A stretch of 64,000 nt of DNA, taken from assembly GCF_040784935.1 (NCBI RefSeq), contig NZ_CP160680.1, positions 186,001 to 250,000 on the forward strand. The letters are read 5' to 3'. How positions within the stretch are numbered: position 1 is the first letter of the stretch; the number at the start of each line of letters is the position of its first letter. Below, piece after piece: positions 42,514 through 50,730 of the stretch. A model generated the notes under the pieces. It was not told the origin of the DNA, ran no database searches, and was given only the letters and a program-made list of their open reading frames with translations. The translations under genes were made by a program, and so were the position numbers. The stretch comes from Lewinella sp. LCG006 (GTDB lineage Bacteria > Bacteroidota > Bacteroidia > Chitinophagales > Saprospiraceae).

Positions 42514-44925
42514 TTAAAAATTAGCACTTACCGCAAGGATAAAATTCCTTCCGGGAGCAGAAATGCCGGCACTATAGGGTCGGTAACGCTGATCGGTCAG
42601 ATTCTCCATTCCTGCGCTGATCGTAAAGATAGTGGACAGATCGTACAATGCCTTAAGATTTAAGGTATACCATGCTGGAGAATAATTATTTCCATTGGCA
42701 TCCTTGGCGTAGATTTCATCTTTTCCCTGCTCTTCCACTGCCAAATCCTCAAATTTGCGTTCGCCTTGGTAGTTGGCGTAGCACTGTAAATTCAACTTCT
42801 TGGCCTTATACATTAAGCGGCTTACGCCAAACAAAGGAGCAGCATGACGGGAGGGACTCTTGGTACCATCGTCTAGCTCTTCTTCTCCAATCTGATAGTT
42901 GATGGAAGAGGAAAAACTGAAACCAGCGGGGAGTTTCCATTCCAAACCTGCTTGGATACCGTAGACATTGGCAACTGCCGCATTCTGGATAGCTTGCACC
43001 TGGCTGAGGACGCCATCGTAAAGGATGCTGTCCTGACCATTGAGCTGAAAGTTCCTTTGCACCAACGCATTTTGCAAAACGGTATAATACCCTGTAAGGT
43101 CAATCTTGACAACGTCGTTGAATACTTTGGCAATGCCTACATCGAAATTGGAAGCATATTCGGCTTCAAGATTGGGATTGGGCAGGGTTACTGCACCAGG
43201 CTCTGAATCGAAAATCTTCCCAAGGTCATCCACATTGGGAGAACGGAAGGCCGTGCCAAAATTTGCACTAATCACCCAAGTATCCGCAGGTCGATAAACG
43301 GCACCGATGCTTCCTGTCAAGGAACCCTCATTTAATTTTGCCTCGTTAAACGGGAAAGGGTAAAATTCCAGGTTATTGGCAAAGTCAGCATCAAGACGGT
43401 ATTGATTGAAACGCAAGCCCGCTTGCAGGGTGAGATCTTTCTGGACTTTAAATTCGTCGCTAACATAAACTGCGGCAGAACTCCAAGTCGCCGCAGGATA
43501 TCGGGAAGCCCCTTTCGCTACTTCACCCGTGGAAATATTGGTGATCAATCCTTCGGAAGTAATGTCGTTTAATACATATTCCAGCCCGTAAAACAAGGTA
43601 TGCTTGCCGCCAAAACCTTTCGTAAAATCCAGGTTTAGCGAATAGGCTTCCACATTTTCGATTTGTGTATTTCGGTCCTCTTTGTTCAAGGATCGATCGA
43701 TACGGCTTTCTTCAAAAGATTGCTGGGCCAAGCGGAGGGTCATTTCATCGTAGACACCATTGTTGCCTTCGTGAGCTATATTCAGGTGGTTCATCATCCA
43801 CTTTTGGGGGCCGTAATTCCATTCCGCATAACGGGCGGTGCCGTTGCGCACCCGGTTGTGACGATCATACCGCCCGTAGGGAGAGGTCGCCGAATAGTGA
43901 AATCCGTACTGAAAATCCCAGGCTTCATTGGGTTGGAAACGCACCTTTTGCATGAAATTCATTTGGGAATAAGCCGAGGGGATTTGCAAGAGAGGGTCTT
44001 CCTGGGTAATCACCACATCCGTACTATCCTGGCGCTGTACAAAGTAGTCTTTGAGGTAATCATCCGGACCCTTACTGCCCTGCCGAAGGTGGTCGAAATC
44101 CCAGGCACTGAAACTGGTCACGAGCGCCCACTTTTCCCAACCTACATTGACATCAAAGTGGCCCGTTTTTTCCTGATTCGCCGAAGCATAACGCGTAAAG
44201 GCTTTTCCCGTAATCAACGGCTTGTCATCAACATACAATTGCGGGGTAAGGGTCTGAAAACTCATAACCCCACCAATGGCATCACTGCCATAGATAACGG
44301 AGCCTGGCCCAAACAATACCTCCGTATTGCTGATCGCAAAAGGATCCAAATTGATGACGTTTTGAAGATTGCCACCTCTGAAAATAGCCGTATTCATCCT
44401 TACTCCATCGACGGTATACAAGAGCCTATTGGTGGCAAAGCCGCGAATCATTGGGCTACCTCCACCTTGCTGGCTTTTCTGGATATACACTTTCCCCGAG
44501 ATGCTTAGCAAATCTGCTGCCGTTTGCGGATTTTGCAGGGCTACTTCTTGTGGAGAAATTGAAATAATTTTCATCGGCACCTGCCCTGAAGATTGCTGCC
44601 AACGCGTAGCGGAAACCACAATCTCATCCAAATTCAGATTGAAGTGTTCCAAAGAAACTTGAAAATTCATAGCTGCTAGTTCCGCGTAGCTTTTCGCCAA
44701 CATTTTGTAACCAAGCATCCTGATTTCGATATTTTCGGCTCCCTGAAAAGCAGAGATATCTGCCCGCCCATTGGCATTGGTCACCGCATAGGCTTCGGGC
44801 TGAGTACTCAAAAGCGTCACAAATTCGAGTGGCTTATTCGATTCCAGGTCTTTAACCGTTATGGTTTGGGTATGCGACCAGAAGGCACAGCATAGCAGCA
44901 ACCATAGTAATAAATGTTTTTTCAT
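42514..44925 (-). CDS. TonB-dependent outer-membrane receptor
   Basis: 803 residues from ATG 44925 at the signal peptide (MKKHLLLWLLLCCAFWSHTQ). A short carboxypeptidase-like domain (~22-105) precedes the plug (~115-225: DEIVVSATRWQQSSGQVPMK, MIRGFATNRLLYTVDGVRMN) and a 22-strand barrel ending in the aromatic C-terminus FILAVSANF. The plug features resemble haem/haemoglobin-type receptors. No SusD partner is present. It probably imports an iron complex, haem, or possibly products of the GH16 enzyme encoded downstream. Confidence 0.92.
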   Translation of the reverse strand: MKKHLLLWLLLCCAFWSHTQTITVKDLESNKPLEFVTLLSTQPEAYAVTNANGRADISAFQGAENIEIRMLGYKMLAKSYAELAAMNFQVSLEHFNLNLDEIVVSATRWQQSSGQVPMKIISISPQEVALQNPQTAADLLSISGKVYIQKSQQGGGSPMIRGFATNRLLYTVDGVRMNTAIFRGGNLQNVINLDPFAISNTEVLFGPGSVIYGSDAIGGVMSFQTLTPQLYVDDKPLITGKAFTRYASANQEKTGHFDVNVGWEKWALVTSFSAWDFDHLRQGSKGPDDYLKDYFVQRQDSTDVVITQEDPLLQIPSAYSQMNFMQKVRFQPNEAWDFQYGFHYSATSPYGRYDRHNRVRNGTARYAEWNYGPQKWMMNHLNIAHEGNNGVYDEMTLRLAQQSFEESRIDRSLNKEDRNTQIENVEAYSLNLDFTKGFGGKHTLFYGLEYVLNDITSEGLITNISTGEVAKGASRYPAATWSSAAVYVSDEFKVQKDLTLQAGLRFNQYRLDADFANNLEFYPFPFNEAKLNEGSLTGSIGAVYRPADTWVISANFGTAFRSPNVDDLGKIFDSEPGAVTLPNPNLEAEYASNFDVGIAKVFNDVVKIDLTGYYTVLQNALVQRNFQLNGQDSILYDGVLSQVQAIQNAAVANVYGIQAGLEWKLPAGFSFSSSINYQIGEEELDDGTKSPSRHAAPLFGVSRLMYKAKKLNLQCYANYQGERKFEDLAVEEQGKDEIYAKDANGNNYSPAWYTLNLKALYDLSTIFTISAGMENLTDQRYRPYSAGISAPGRNFILAVSANF

Positions 44926-44982
44926 AATAATATATAGGAAACGCGTTCCCCGGCTACAGCAATAGTCGGAGAAACAGTTATA

Positions 44983-45135
44983 GTCCTCCAAGGTAGGATT
45001 TGTGATTTTTGACCTGCTCTTTTTCCCCTTCGCTGCGTTGAAAAGCCTCGCCAACGCGCTGCGTTGCCTGCGTTTTTCGCCTTGCGAATGGAAAAAATAG
45101 CGTCTTCAAATTCTCACAAATCTTACCTTGACGGA
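44983..45135. repeat. Long inverted-repeat element (MITE-like or cruciform)
   Basis: Outer arms CAAGGTAGGATTTGTGA (44989-45005) and TCACAAATCTTACCTTG (45114-45130) pair 16 of 17, extended by GTCC/GGAC at the tips. The interior is dominated by G/C-rich GCG/CGC alternations (GCCAACGCGCTGCGTTGCC). No ORF. Confidence 0.65.
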
Positions 45136-45258
45136 CTTTATTTTAATAATACAGGCATAGCCCAACAACTCTAACAAGTTGATAGACAACCAATCGAAGA
45201 AATAAATAAGAAGGGATGCTGTTGTGAAATTTCCTTGTGCAATATCACAATAAGCATT

Positions 45259-45792
45259 TTAAACAAACGCCTTCGGCGGCGGCACAGGAGGTGGGTAAAC
45301 AAAGGAGCTGTAATGATGCTCGTAAGTAAAAGAAACTTGACCTTTTTGAAAGGTACCTGCCCCAAATATCGGAGGAGGAATACAGTAGAGCGATTTAAAA
45401 AAATCTATGAGCTTATCTTGTTGGGAAGGCTGAACGGGCTGTTTACTTTGCGTACTGACGAGTAGTTCTTCCAACTGCTGATTCAGTTTCGTTTCAGCTT
45501 CATCCCACCAGCACCAGTAATAAGTTGTATCTCCGTGTGTTTCGGTCTTTACCACATCGTACATCTGATCCGCGTACTCAAACTCGCGAGAATGCTCCCA
45601 GCGCAGCAAGGTTTGTGACTCTTTTTCGGTAAACTTTAGCAACACAAGACCATCATGGTCGCCGCTACTGCTGATTTCTCGTTCAACCTTCTTACGGGTT
45701 TGTATTTTTTGGTAATGCAGAAAGGTAAAGGTAAGCGCAAGGGGTGCTACCAAACACAAAAACAGCAACAGACTGGCGACTTTACCTTTCAA
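45259..45792 (-). CDS. Membrane-anchored protein of unknown function
   Basis: 177 residues with one N-terminal membrane helix (ASLLLFLCLVAPLALTFTFL) and a soluble domain of ~130 residues containing paired tryptophans and aspartates (YYWCWWDEAE). It ends in a proline-rich PPPVPPPK tail. It looks like a conserved Bacteroidota hypothetical found near TonB-dependent receptors, but I cannot name a family. Confidence 0.72.
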   Translation of the reverse strand: MKGKVASLLLFLCLVAPLALTFTFLHYQKIQTRKKVEREISSSGDHDGLVLLKFTEKESQTLLRWEHSREFEYADQMYDVVKTETHGDTTYYWCWWDEAETKLNQQLEELLVSTQSKQPVQPSQQDKLIDFFKSLYCIPPPIFGAGTFQKGQVSFTYEHHYSSFVYPPPVPPPKAFV

Positions 45793-45855
45793 TAAAAAAT
45801 GTTTTAGGAAACGAAGTTAATCAATATTGATCCCTCGCCAAGAATTATATTGGCA

Positions 45856-48096
45856 ATGTTTACCTTTGTTTCCGGTAACTTTCAAAATCATTCCCACTTG
45901 TCAGATCTCCTCCTTCTTACGCCTCCCTTCACCCAGCTGAACACGCCCTATCCGGCAACGGCCTACTTGAAAGGGTTTCTGAATACGAAGGGCATCTCTT
46001 CGTACCAGATGGACCTAGGTATTGAGGTCATGCTGGCGCTGTTTACGCGCGAAAGCCTGGAGCTGCTCTTTGAGGCTGCCTATGAACACGATCGATTAGA
46101 GACGCCCAACACCCAACGGATGTATGCCTTGCGGCACGCTTATCTAAAGACCATTGAGCCCGTAATTGCCTTCCTACAAGGGCACCAACCCACACTGGCG
46201 CGCCATATTTGCAGTGAAAACTACTTGCCCCAAGCCAGTCGCTTCGAGCAGTTGGACGATATGGAGTGGGCTTTTGGCAACATGGGCATGCAGGACAAAG
46301 CCAAGCATTTTGCGACCCTCTACCTGGAAGATTTATCGGATTTTATCGTGGAGTGTATCGACGAGCATTTTGGCTTCAGCCGTTACGCCGAAAGGCTGGG
46401 AAGATCGGCCAACAGCTTTGACGAACTCTACCGTGAGTTGCAGGAGGAGCTTTCTTACGTCGACCAACTGACGGTAGATATTCTGGCCGAACGCATGGAG
46501 GAAATACAGCCCAAACTGGTGTGTATTTCGGTGCCGTTTCCGGGCAATTTATTCAGCGCTTTCCGTTGTGCACAGTACCTGAAAGCCCACTATCCAGAGG
46601 TAAAGACAGCGATGGGCGGCGGCTTTGCCAATACCGAGCTGCGCGACCTGAAGGAACCACGCGTTTTTGCTTTTTTTGACTATATCACCCTCGACGATGG
46701 GGAACTGCCCATTGAGTTATTGACCAAGAACGTGCTGGTGCCAGCGGATAAAAATCCGGACTTTCAGCTCTTCAAGCGCACCTTTCTGCTGGATGAGAAA
46801 GGCGAGGTGCTCTACAATAACTTTTCGCTGCAGCAAGACTACAAGCAGAGCACCGTGGGCACGCCCGACTATTCAGACCTGCTGCTCGACCAATACATCT
46901 CCGTCATTGAGATCGCCAACCCTATGCACAGTTTGTGGAGTGATGGCCGCTGGAACAAGCTCACCATGGCGCACGGCTGCTACTGGGGCAAATGCACTTT
47001 TTGCGACATCTCGCTCGACTACATCAAACTCTACGAGCCTGTAGCCGCCCGCCTGTTGGTAGACCGGATGGAGGAATTGATGGCACAAACCGGCGAAAGT
47101 GGCTTTCACTTTGTGGATGAGGCCGCGCCGCCAGCGCTCATGCGGGCGGTAGCCCTGGAGATCATCCGGCGCGGGTTGACGGTGACGTGGTGGACCAATA
47201 TCCGCTTTGAGAAGAGCTTCACCAGGGACTTGTGCAGGCTGCTGGCTGCCTCGGGGTGTATAGCTGTTTCCGGAGGCTTGGAGGTTGCCTCCGACCGCCT
47301 GCTGGAGTTGATCCAAAAGGGGGTGACGGTAGCGCAGGTGGCGCGTGTGACCCGCTACTTTACCGAAAGTGGTATCATGGTGCACGCTTACCTCATGTAC
47401 GGCTACCCTACCCAGACGGTACAAGAGACCGTCGACAGCCTGGAGATGGTTCGGCAGTTATTCGAGGTGGGCGTATTGCAATCGGGTTTTTGGCACCAGT
47501 TTGCCCTCACTGCACACAGTCCGGTGGGGTTAGATCCGGCAACTTATGGCGTGGTACCTCACCAAGCCGAGATCACCTTCGCCAATAACGATATTCAGTT
47601 TACGGACCAAACGGGAATTGACCACGACCAGTTTAGCTTCGGTCTCAAAAAGTCCTTGTTCAACTACATGCACGGGATTGGTTTTGAGTTTGAGTTGCAG
47701 GAGTGGTTTGATTTTCAAGTGCCTAACACCACGATTGCGGAAGATTACATTGTGCGCAGCCTGGAAGATGCCCCCTACCCCATTACCAAACCCTCGGCCA
47801 AGATCGTTTGGTTGGGCAGTACGCCAAGTAGCTCCCCCACGGGTAAAAGCAAGAAAGGCAAGCCACTAATGGAGCTTACTTTTCACGATCAACGCGATAC
47901 CGTTTCGGTCAACCTCCCCGAGCCACAGGCCGAGTGGTTGATCAAGATGCTAGAAAACGCGGCTCCCCAGCAGGAAAAGCCCCTTCCGTTTGAAAAATTG
48001 AAAACCGATTATCTACTTCATTTCGACAATTTCGATGCGTTCTGGTATTCGGATGAGATGGAGACGGTACGGGAGATTGGACTGGTGGGGGTTTGA
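45856..48096 (+). CDS. Radical SAM protein with B12-binding-like N-terminus
   Basis: 746 residues from ATG 45856 (a TTG two codons upstream is less likely). Residues ~10-280 resemble a cobalamin-binding Rossmann domain (LLLLTPPFTQLNTPYPATAY, then KLVCISVPFPGNLFSAF, MGGGFANTEL). The radical SAM core follows, with CYWGKCTFC (CxxxCxxC) and a later GGLEVASDRLLELIQKG. Such proteins methylate or rearrange unactivated carbons. The C-terminal ~130 residues are an extra domain. Substrate unknown; it stands alone. Confidence 0.88.
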   Translation: MFTFVSGNFQNHSHLSDLLLLTPPFTQLNTPYPATAYLKGFLNTKGISSYQMDLGIEVMLALFTRESLELLFEAAYEHDRLETPNTQRMYALRHAYLKTIEPVIAFLQGHQPTLARHICSENYLPQASRFEQLDDMEWAFGNMGMQDKAKHFATLYLEDLSDFIVECIDEHFGFSRYAERLGRSANSFDELYRELQEELSYVDQLTVDILAERMEEIQPKLVCISVPFPGNLFSAFRCAQYLKAHYPEVKTAMGGGFANTELRDLKEPRVFAFFDYITLDDGELPIELLTKNVLVPADKNPDFQLFKRTFLLDEKGEVLYNNFSLQQDYKQSTVGTPDYSDLLLDQYISVIEIANPMHSLWSDGRWNKLTMAHGCYWGKCTFCDISLDYIKLYEPVAARLLVDRMEELMAQTGESGFHFVDEAAPPALMRAVALEIIRRGLTVTWWTNIRFEKSFTRDLCRLLAASGCIAVSGGLEVASDRLLELIQKGVTVAQVARVTRYFTESGIMVHAYLMYGYPTQTVQETVDSLEMVRQLFEVGVLQSGFWHQFALTAHSPVGLDPATYGVVPHQAEITFANNDIQFTDQTGIDHDQFSFGLKKSLFNYMHGIGFEFELQEWFDFQVPNTTIAEDYIVRSLEDAPYPITKPSAKIVWLGSTPSSSPTGKSKKGKPLMELTFHDQRDTVSVNLPEPQAEWLIKMLENAAPQQEKPLPFEKLKTDYLLHFDNFDAFWYSDEMETVREIGLVGV

Positions 48097-48208
48097 GAGC
48101 GTTGTTGTTGGTTGATTGTTGATGGTTGGTTGTTGATGGTTAGCTTCAATATTCAACTTTTAATCACTTTCTACCTTTTTGGTGCGGGGGGCTTTTAACA
48201 GTGTAAAC

Positions 48209-48320
48209 GTTGGAAAGGTGGAAGGGTGTAAAAGTTAACTGCTTGGCAAGGGGTGCCGATTGCAGGGTTTTACCACCTAGTTTTTTCGAACCACATAAGG
48301 CGCCTAAGGGCACCTAAGAT
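48209..48320. repeat. Direct repeat, left copy, flanking the FISUMP gene
   Basis: Begins gttggaaaggtggaagggtg and continues through aagttaactgcttggcaagg to ccacataaggcgcctaaggg. The same sequence, minus a ~25-base internal segment, recurs at 48985-49072. Confidence 0.75.
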
Positions 48321-48375
48321 TTTGTTTTTACCACAAAGGCAAATAGGTGTCTCTGACCGCTTAATAAGACAAGAT

Positions 48376-48975
48376 TTGAGTAGATTACTATCCATTATCA
48401 TAGTCGTAGCACTGCTACAAAGTAGTTGCGAGGATGTTAAGTCAGGGAAGAGCAACCAATTCGTCGACAGTAGGGATCTGCGAGTCTACGAGGTCGTCAC
48501 CATTGGTGCTCAAGACTGGCTAGGGGCTGATTTAAAGTTCCATACGCCAGAATCGTTTTGCTACGAAAACGAGGAAGAAAACTGCCGGGAATACGGCAGG
48601 CTCTATAATTTTCAAGAAGCGAAGACCGCCTGCCCGGAAGGCTGGAGATTGCCCACGGAAACGGATTGGCGAACCCTGGAACAAGCGCTGGGCATGCAGC
48701 CTACCGAAGTGGAGGCCATAAGGGTATGGCGCGGCGAAGAGGAAGGTACCCTGCTGGCAAAACAGCTAGGTGTAAAATATTCAGGCATGGGTAAATTCCG
48801 AGGTACTGGCTTTTTGGGCAAAGACCAATTTGTTTATTATTGGGTAGATGCGCCGGGGCCAGCAGGTGAGCAATTTTCGCTGTATCGGATGCTGAGCAAA
48901 AGAGAAAGTGGCATTTATAGTGACCAGGTTCCAAAAATGGATCTTTGTTGTGTACGTTGTGTCCGGGGAGATTAG
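48376..48975 (+). CDS. Lipoprotein with FISUMP domain
   Basis: 199 residues if started at TTG 48376, which places a signal helix (LLSIIIVVALL) directly before a lipobox QSSC; a GTG at 48253 inside the flanking repeat gives a longer form. No in-frame ATG is available. The domain (VVTIGAQDWLGADLKFHTPE, YGRLYNFQEAKTACPEGWRL) is the Fibrobacter succinogenes major paralogous (FISUMP) domain, common in lipoproteins and secreted proteins of Bacteroidota and Fibrobacteres and of unknown function. The gene sits between two copies of a ~90-110-base direct repeat. Confidence 0.78.
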   Translation: MSRLLSIIIVVALLQSSCEDVKSGKSNQFVDSRDLRVYEVVTIGAQDWLGADLKFHTPESFCYENEEENCREYGRLYNFQEAKTACPEGWRLPTETDWRTLEQALGMQPTEVEAIRVWRGEEEGTLLAKQLGVKYSGMGKFRGTGFLGKDQFVYYWVDAPGPAGEQFSLYRMLSKRESGIYSDQVPKMDLCCVRCVRGD

Positions 48976-48984
48976 GGTGTAAGG

Positions 48985-49072
48985 GTTGGAAAGGTGGAAG
49001 GGTGTAAAAGTTAACTGCTTGGCAAGGGGATGCGGGTTTCGAACCACATAAGGCACCTAAGGGCACCTAAGT
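48985..49072. repeat. Direct repeat, right copy, flanking the FISUMP gene
   Basis: Matches 48209-48320 apart from the internal gap; begins ten bases after the FISUMP stop. Confidence 0.75.
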
Positions 49073-49156
49073 TTTTTTTGCTTTTTTACTACAAGCGAGG
49101 TGCGCATAAATGCATGAATGTATTTATACGAATGGGTACCTACTCACCCAGCATAC

Positions 49157-49648
49157 TTAATTCCCCACCCTGGTAGAATGCAACATCTTCAGTTTCCAGC
49201 CCTCAGCAGTCTTCACGGCGACGGCGCTTTCCAGCCAGTGGGCTTGTCCGGTGGTATCTTGGCCGACGGTCCAGGTGCCGTAGTTGTGGTAAGTCGTCCA
49301 GGCGAGGTTTCCGCTACCTTCGGTGGTTAGGAATTCCATTCGGTTGGTACGTTGGTAGCCTTGTTCGAGCATACCTGTCATGGCCCTGCGCTGGTAGTTG
49401 ATGATGGAGTCGTTGGTCCACACTTCGCCATGTTCTAGCAATAGGAAGTCGTCGGTATGCAAGCGCGCGAGGCTATTGGTGTCCAGCGCCGACCAAACTT
49501 GATCGAAAGCATCGATCACCAGTTGTTGGATGGCCTGCTCGGGGGAAATTTCGTCCACTTTGGGTTCCGTTACAGGATCAGAAGGCGTGGCTTGTTGGCA
49601 AGCGCTTAAAGCGAGCAAAAGGAGGAGGTAGAGGTTTTGGATTTTCAT
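49157..49648 (-). CDS. NTF2-like (DUF4440/SnoaL-type) lipoprotein
   Basis: 163 residues. Lipoprotein signal MKIQNLYLLLLLALSAC with Cys17. The domain (AIQQLVIDAFDQVWSALDTN, then FLLLEHGEVWTNDSI, GWKLKMLHSTRV) has the cone-shaped NTF2/SnoaL fold signature. Family members bind small molecules or serve as enzymes; no catalytic set is evident. Two palindrome-containing direct repeats lie upstream (49679-49743) and probably regulate it. Confidence 0.85.
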   Translation of the reverse strand: MKIQNLYLLLLLALSACQQATPSDPVTEPKVDEISPEQAIQQLVIDAFDQVWSALDTNSLARLHTDDFLLLEHGEVWTNDSIINYQRRAMTGMLEQGYQRTNRMEFLTTEGSGNLAWTTYHNYGTWTVGQDTTGQAHWLESAVAVKTAEGWKLKMLHSTRVGN

Positions 49649-49678
49649 AATTAATTTTTTTGTGGTTTTAAAGGTGAT

Positions 49679-49743
49679 CGTATGATCGTATTGGTACGAT
49701 TGAGGTATACTAAACGTATGATCGCAATGGTACGATTGGGGTA
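49679..49743 (-). promoter_or_regulatory. Tandem palindromic operator-like repeats
   Basis: A 29-base unit occurs twice (49679-49707 and 49715-49743; 26 of 29 identical, 36-base period). Each holds a near-palindrome: ATCGTA-ttgg-TACGAT in the first, ATCGCA-atgg-TACGAT in the second. It lies 31 bases upstream of the lipoprotein ATG, suggesting binding sites for a dimeric regulator. Confidence 0.55.
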
Positions 49744-49753
49744 ACCTTTTTCA

Positions 49754-49872
49754 AAATCGGAAGTCAGAAGTCGGAAGTCGGAAGTCGGAAATAGGTTCAC
49801 CTAGTGGCCTGCTCTCCTCTTGGTTCTCGTGTGTTTTACTACTTCCGACTTCCGACTTCCGATCTCCGACTT
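49754..49872. repeat. Heptamer repeat (GGAAGTC)n with its inverted counterpart
   Basis: The plus strand has about four units of GGAAGTC (49754-49790), and after a 50-base spacer the complementary GACTTCC units (49840-49872), ending eight bases before the stop of the CvfB-like gene. The two arms can form a long hairpin. A related GACTTCC stretch appears at 63933-63942. Confidence 0.75.
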
Positions 49873-49879
49873 TACCCCC

Positions 49880-50716
49880 CTACTCCGCAATCCGAATCCC
49901 TCCATCTTCCAGCGTAATCTTCCGCTGACGGTACAGGTCTCCAATGGCTTTTTTGAAGGCTTTTTTACTGATCTGAAAATGGTGATAAATCACCTCCGGA
50001 TCGCTTTTATCGGTGATGGGCAGATAGCCGTTGTTTTGCTCCAGGGCGTGGTAAATATCCTCGCTATTCTTGCTGTTGAAGTTTTGATAACCAATGGGGT
50101 GAAGTGAGATATCGATCTTGTTGCCCTCGCGGATTTTCTTGACGTAGGCCGTCATTTTATCCCCGATGCGGAGATCTTTGAAAATCTCATTTTTGTAGAC
50201 CAAGCCTCGGTGCTTGTTGTTCACGGTAACGGAATAGCCAATCTCGGTTTCGCGGTAAACGAGGATTTCGACTTCCTCGCCCTCTTCCACCGTCAGCTCA
50301 TCATTGACGAGCCATTTTTCCAGTTTATTGCTGGCGTAGAGGCGGTCGGTTTCTTCGTCAAGGGCGAGATACACGACGTACCAGCGGCCTTCTTCCATTT
50401 TTACACGTTGCTCGCTGTAGGGCACCATCAAGTGCTTCTCCATTCCCCAGTCGAGGAAGGTGCCTACATCAGCGACATCAACCACCTCAAGCAAAGCAAA
50501 CTCATTGAGTAAAATACCAGGGGTGAGTGTAGTAGCCACTTTACGTTCATCGTAATCAAGATAAACAAACACCCTGATCTGGTCACCAATATCGTAGTGT
50601 TCTGGCACGTATTTATTCGGAAGCAAGACATCCTCGCCTTCTTCATCACCCAGGAAAAGACCTACGCTGGTTTCCCTTAGTATCTCTAAATCGTTGTATT
50701 TCCCTATAGCTATCAC
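49880..50716 (-). CDS. CvfB-like S1-domain RNA-binding protein
   Basis: 278 residues with start GTG 50716, supported by the family N-terminus (MIAIGKYNDLEILRETSVGL, FLGDEEGEDVLLPNKYVP). Three S1-like OB modules (about 1-65, 70-135, 145-210) and a C-terminal winged helix (HHFQISKKAFKKAIGDLYRQ) match CvfB/YitL. The family binds RNA and affects virulence-factor or stress expression in Gram-positives; its role in Bacteroidota is not established. Confidence 0.9.
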   Translation of the reverse strand: MIAIGKYNDLEILRETSVGLFLGDEEGEDVLLPNKYVPEHYDIGDQIRVFVYLDYDERKVATTLTPGILLNEFALLEVVDVADVGTFLDWGMEKHLMVPYSEQRVKMEEGRWYVVYLALDEETDRLYASNKLEKWLVNDELTVEEGEEVEILVYRETEIGYSVTVNNKHRGLVYKNEIFKDLRIGDKMTAYVKKIREGNKIDISLHPIGYQNFNSKNSEDIYHALEQNNGYLPITDKSDPEVIYHHFQISKKAFKKAIGDLYRQRKITLEDGGIRIAE

Positions 50717-50730
50717 GTATGCTTATTTTA

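Noticed and set aside
40999-44925. Polysaccharide utilisation locus
   Set aside because: A GH16 enzyme and a TonB-dependent receptor are adjacent, but there is no SusD-like gene and the receptor plug resembles haem-type receptors.
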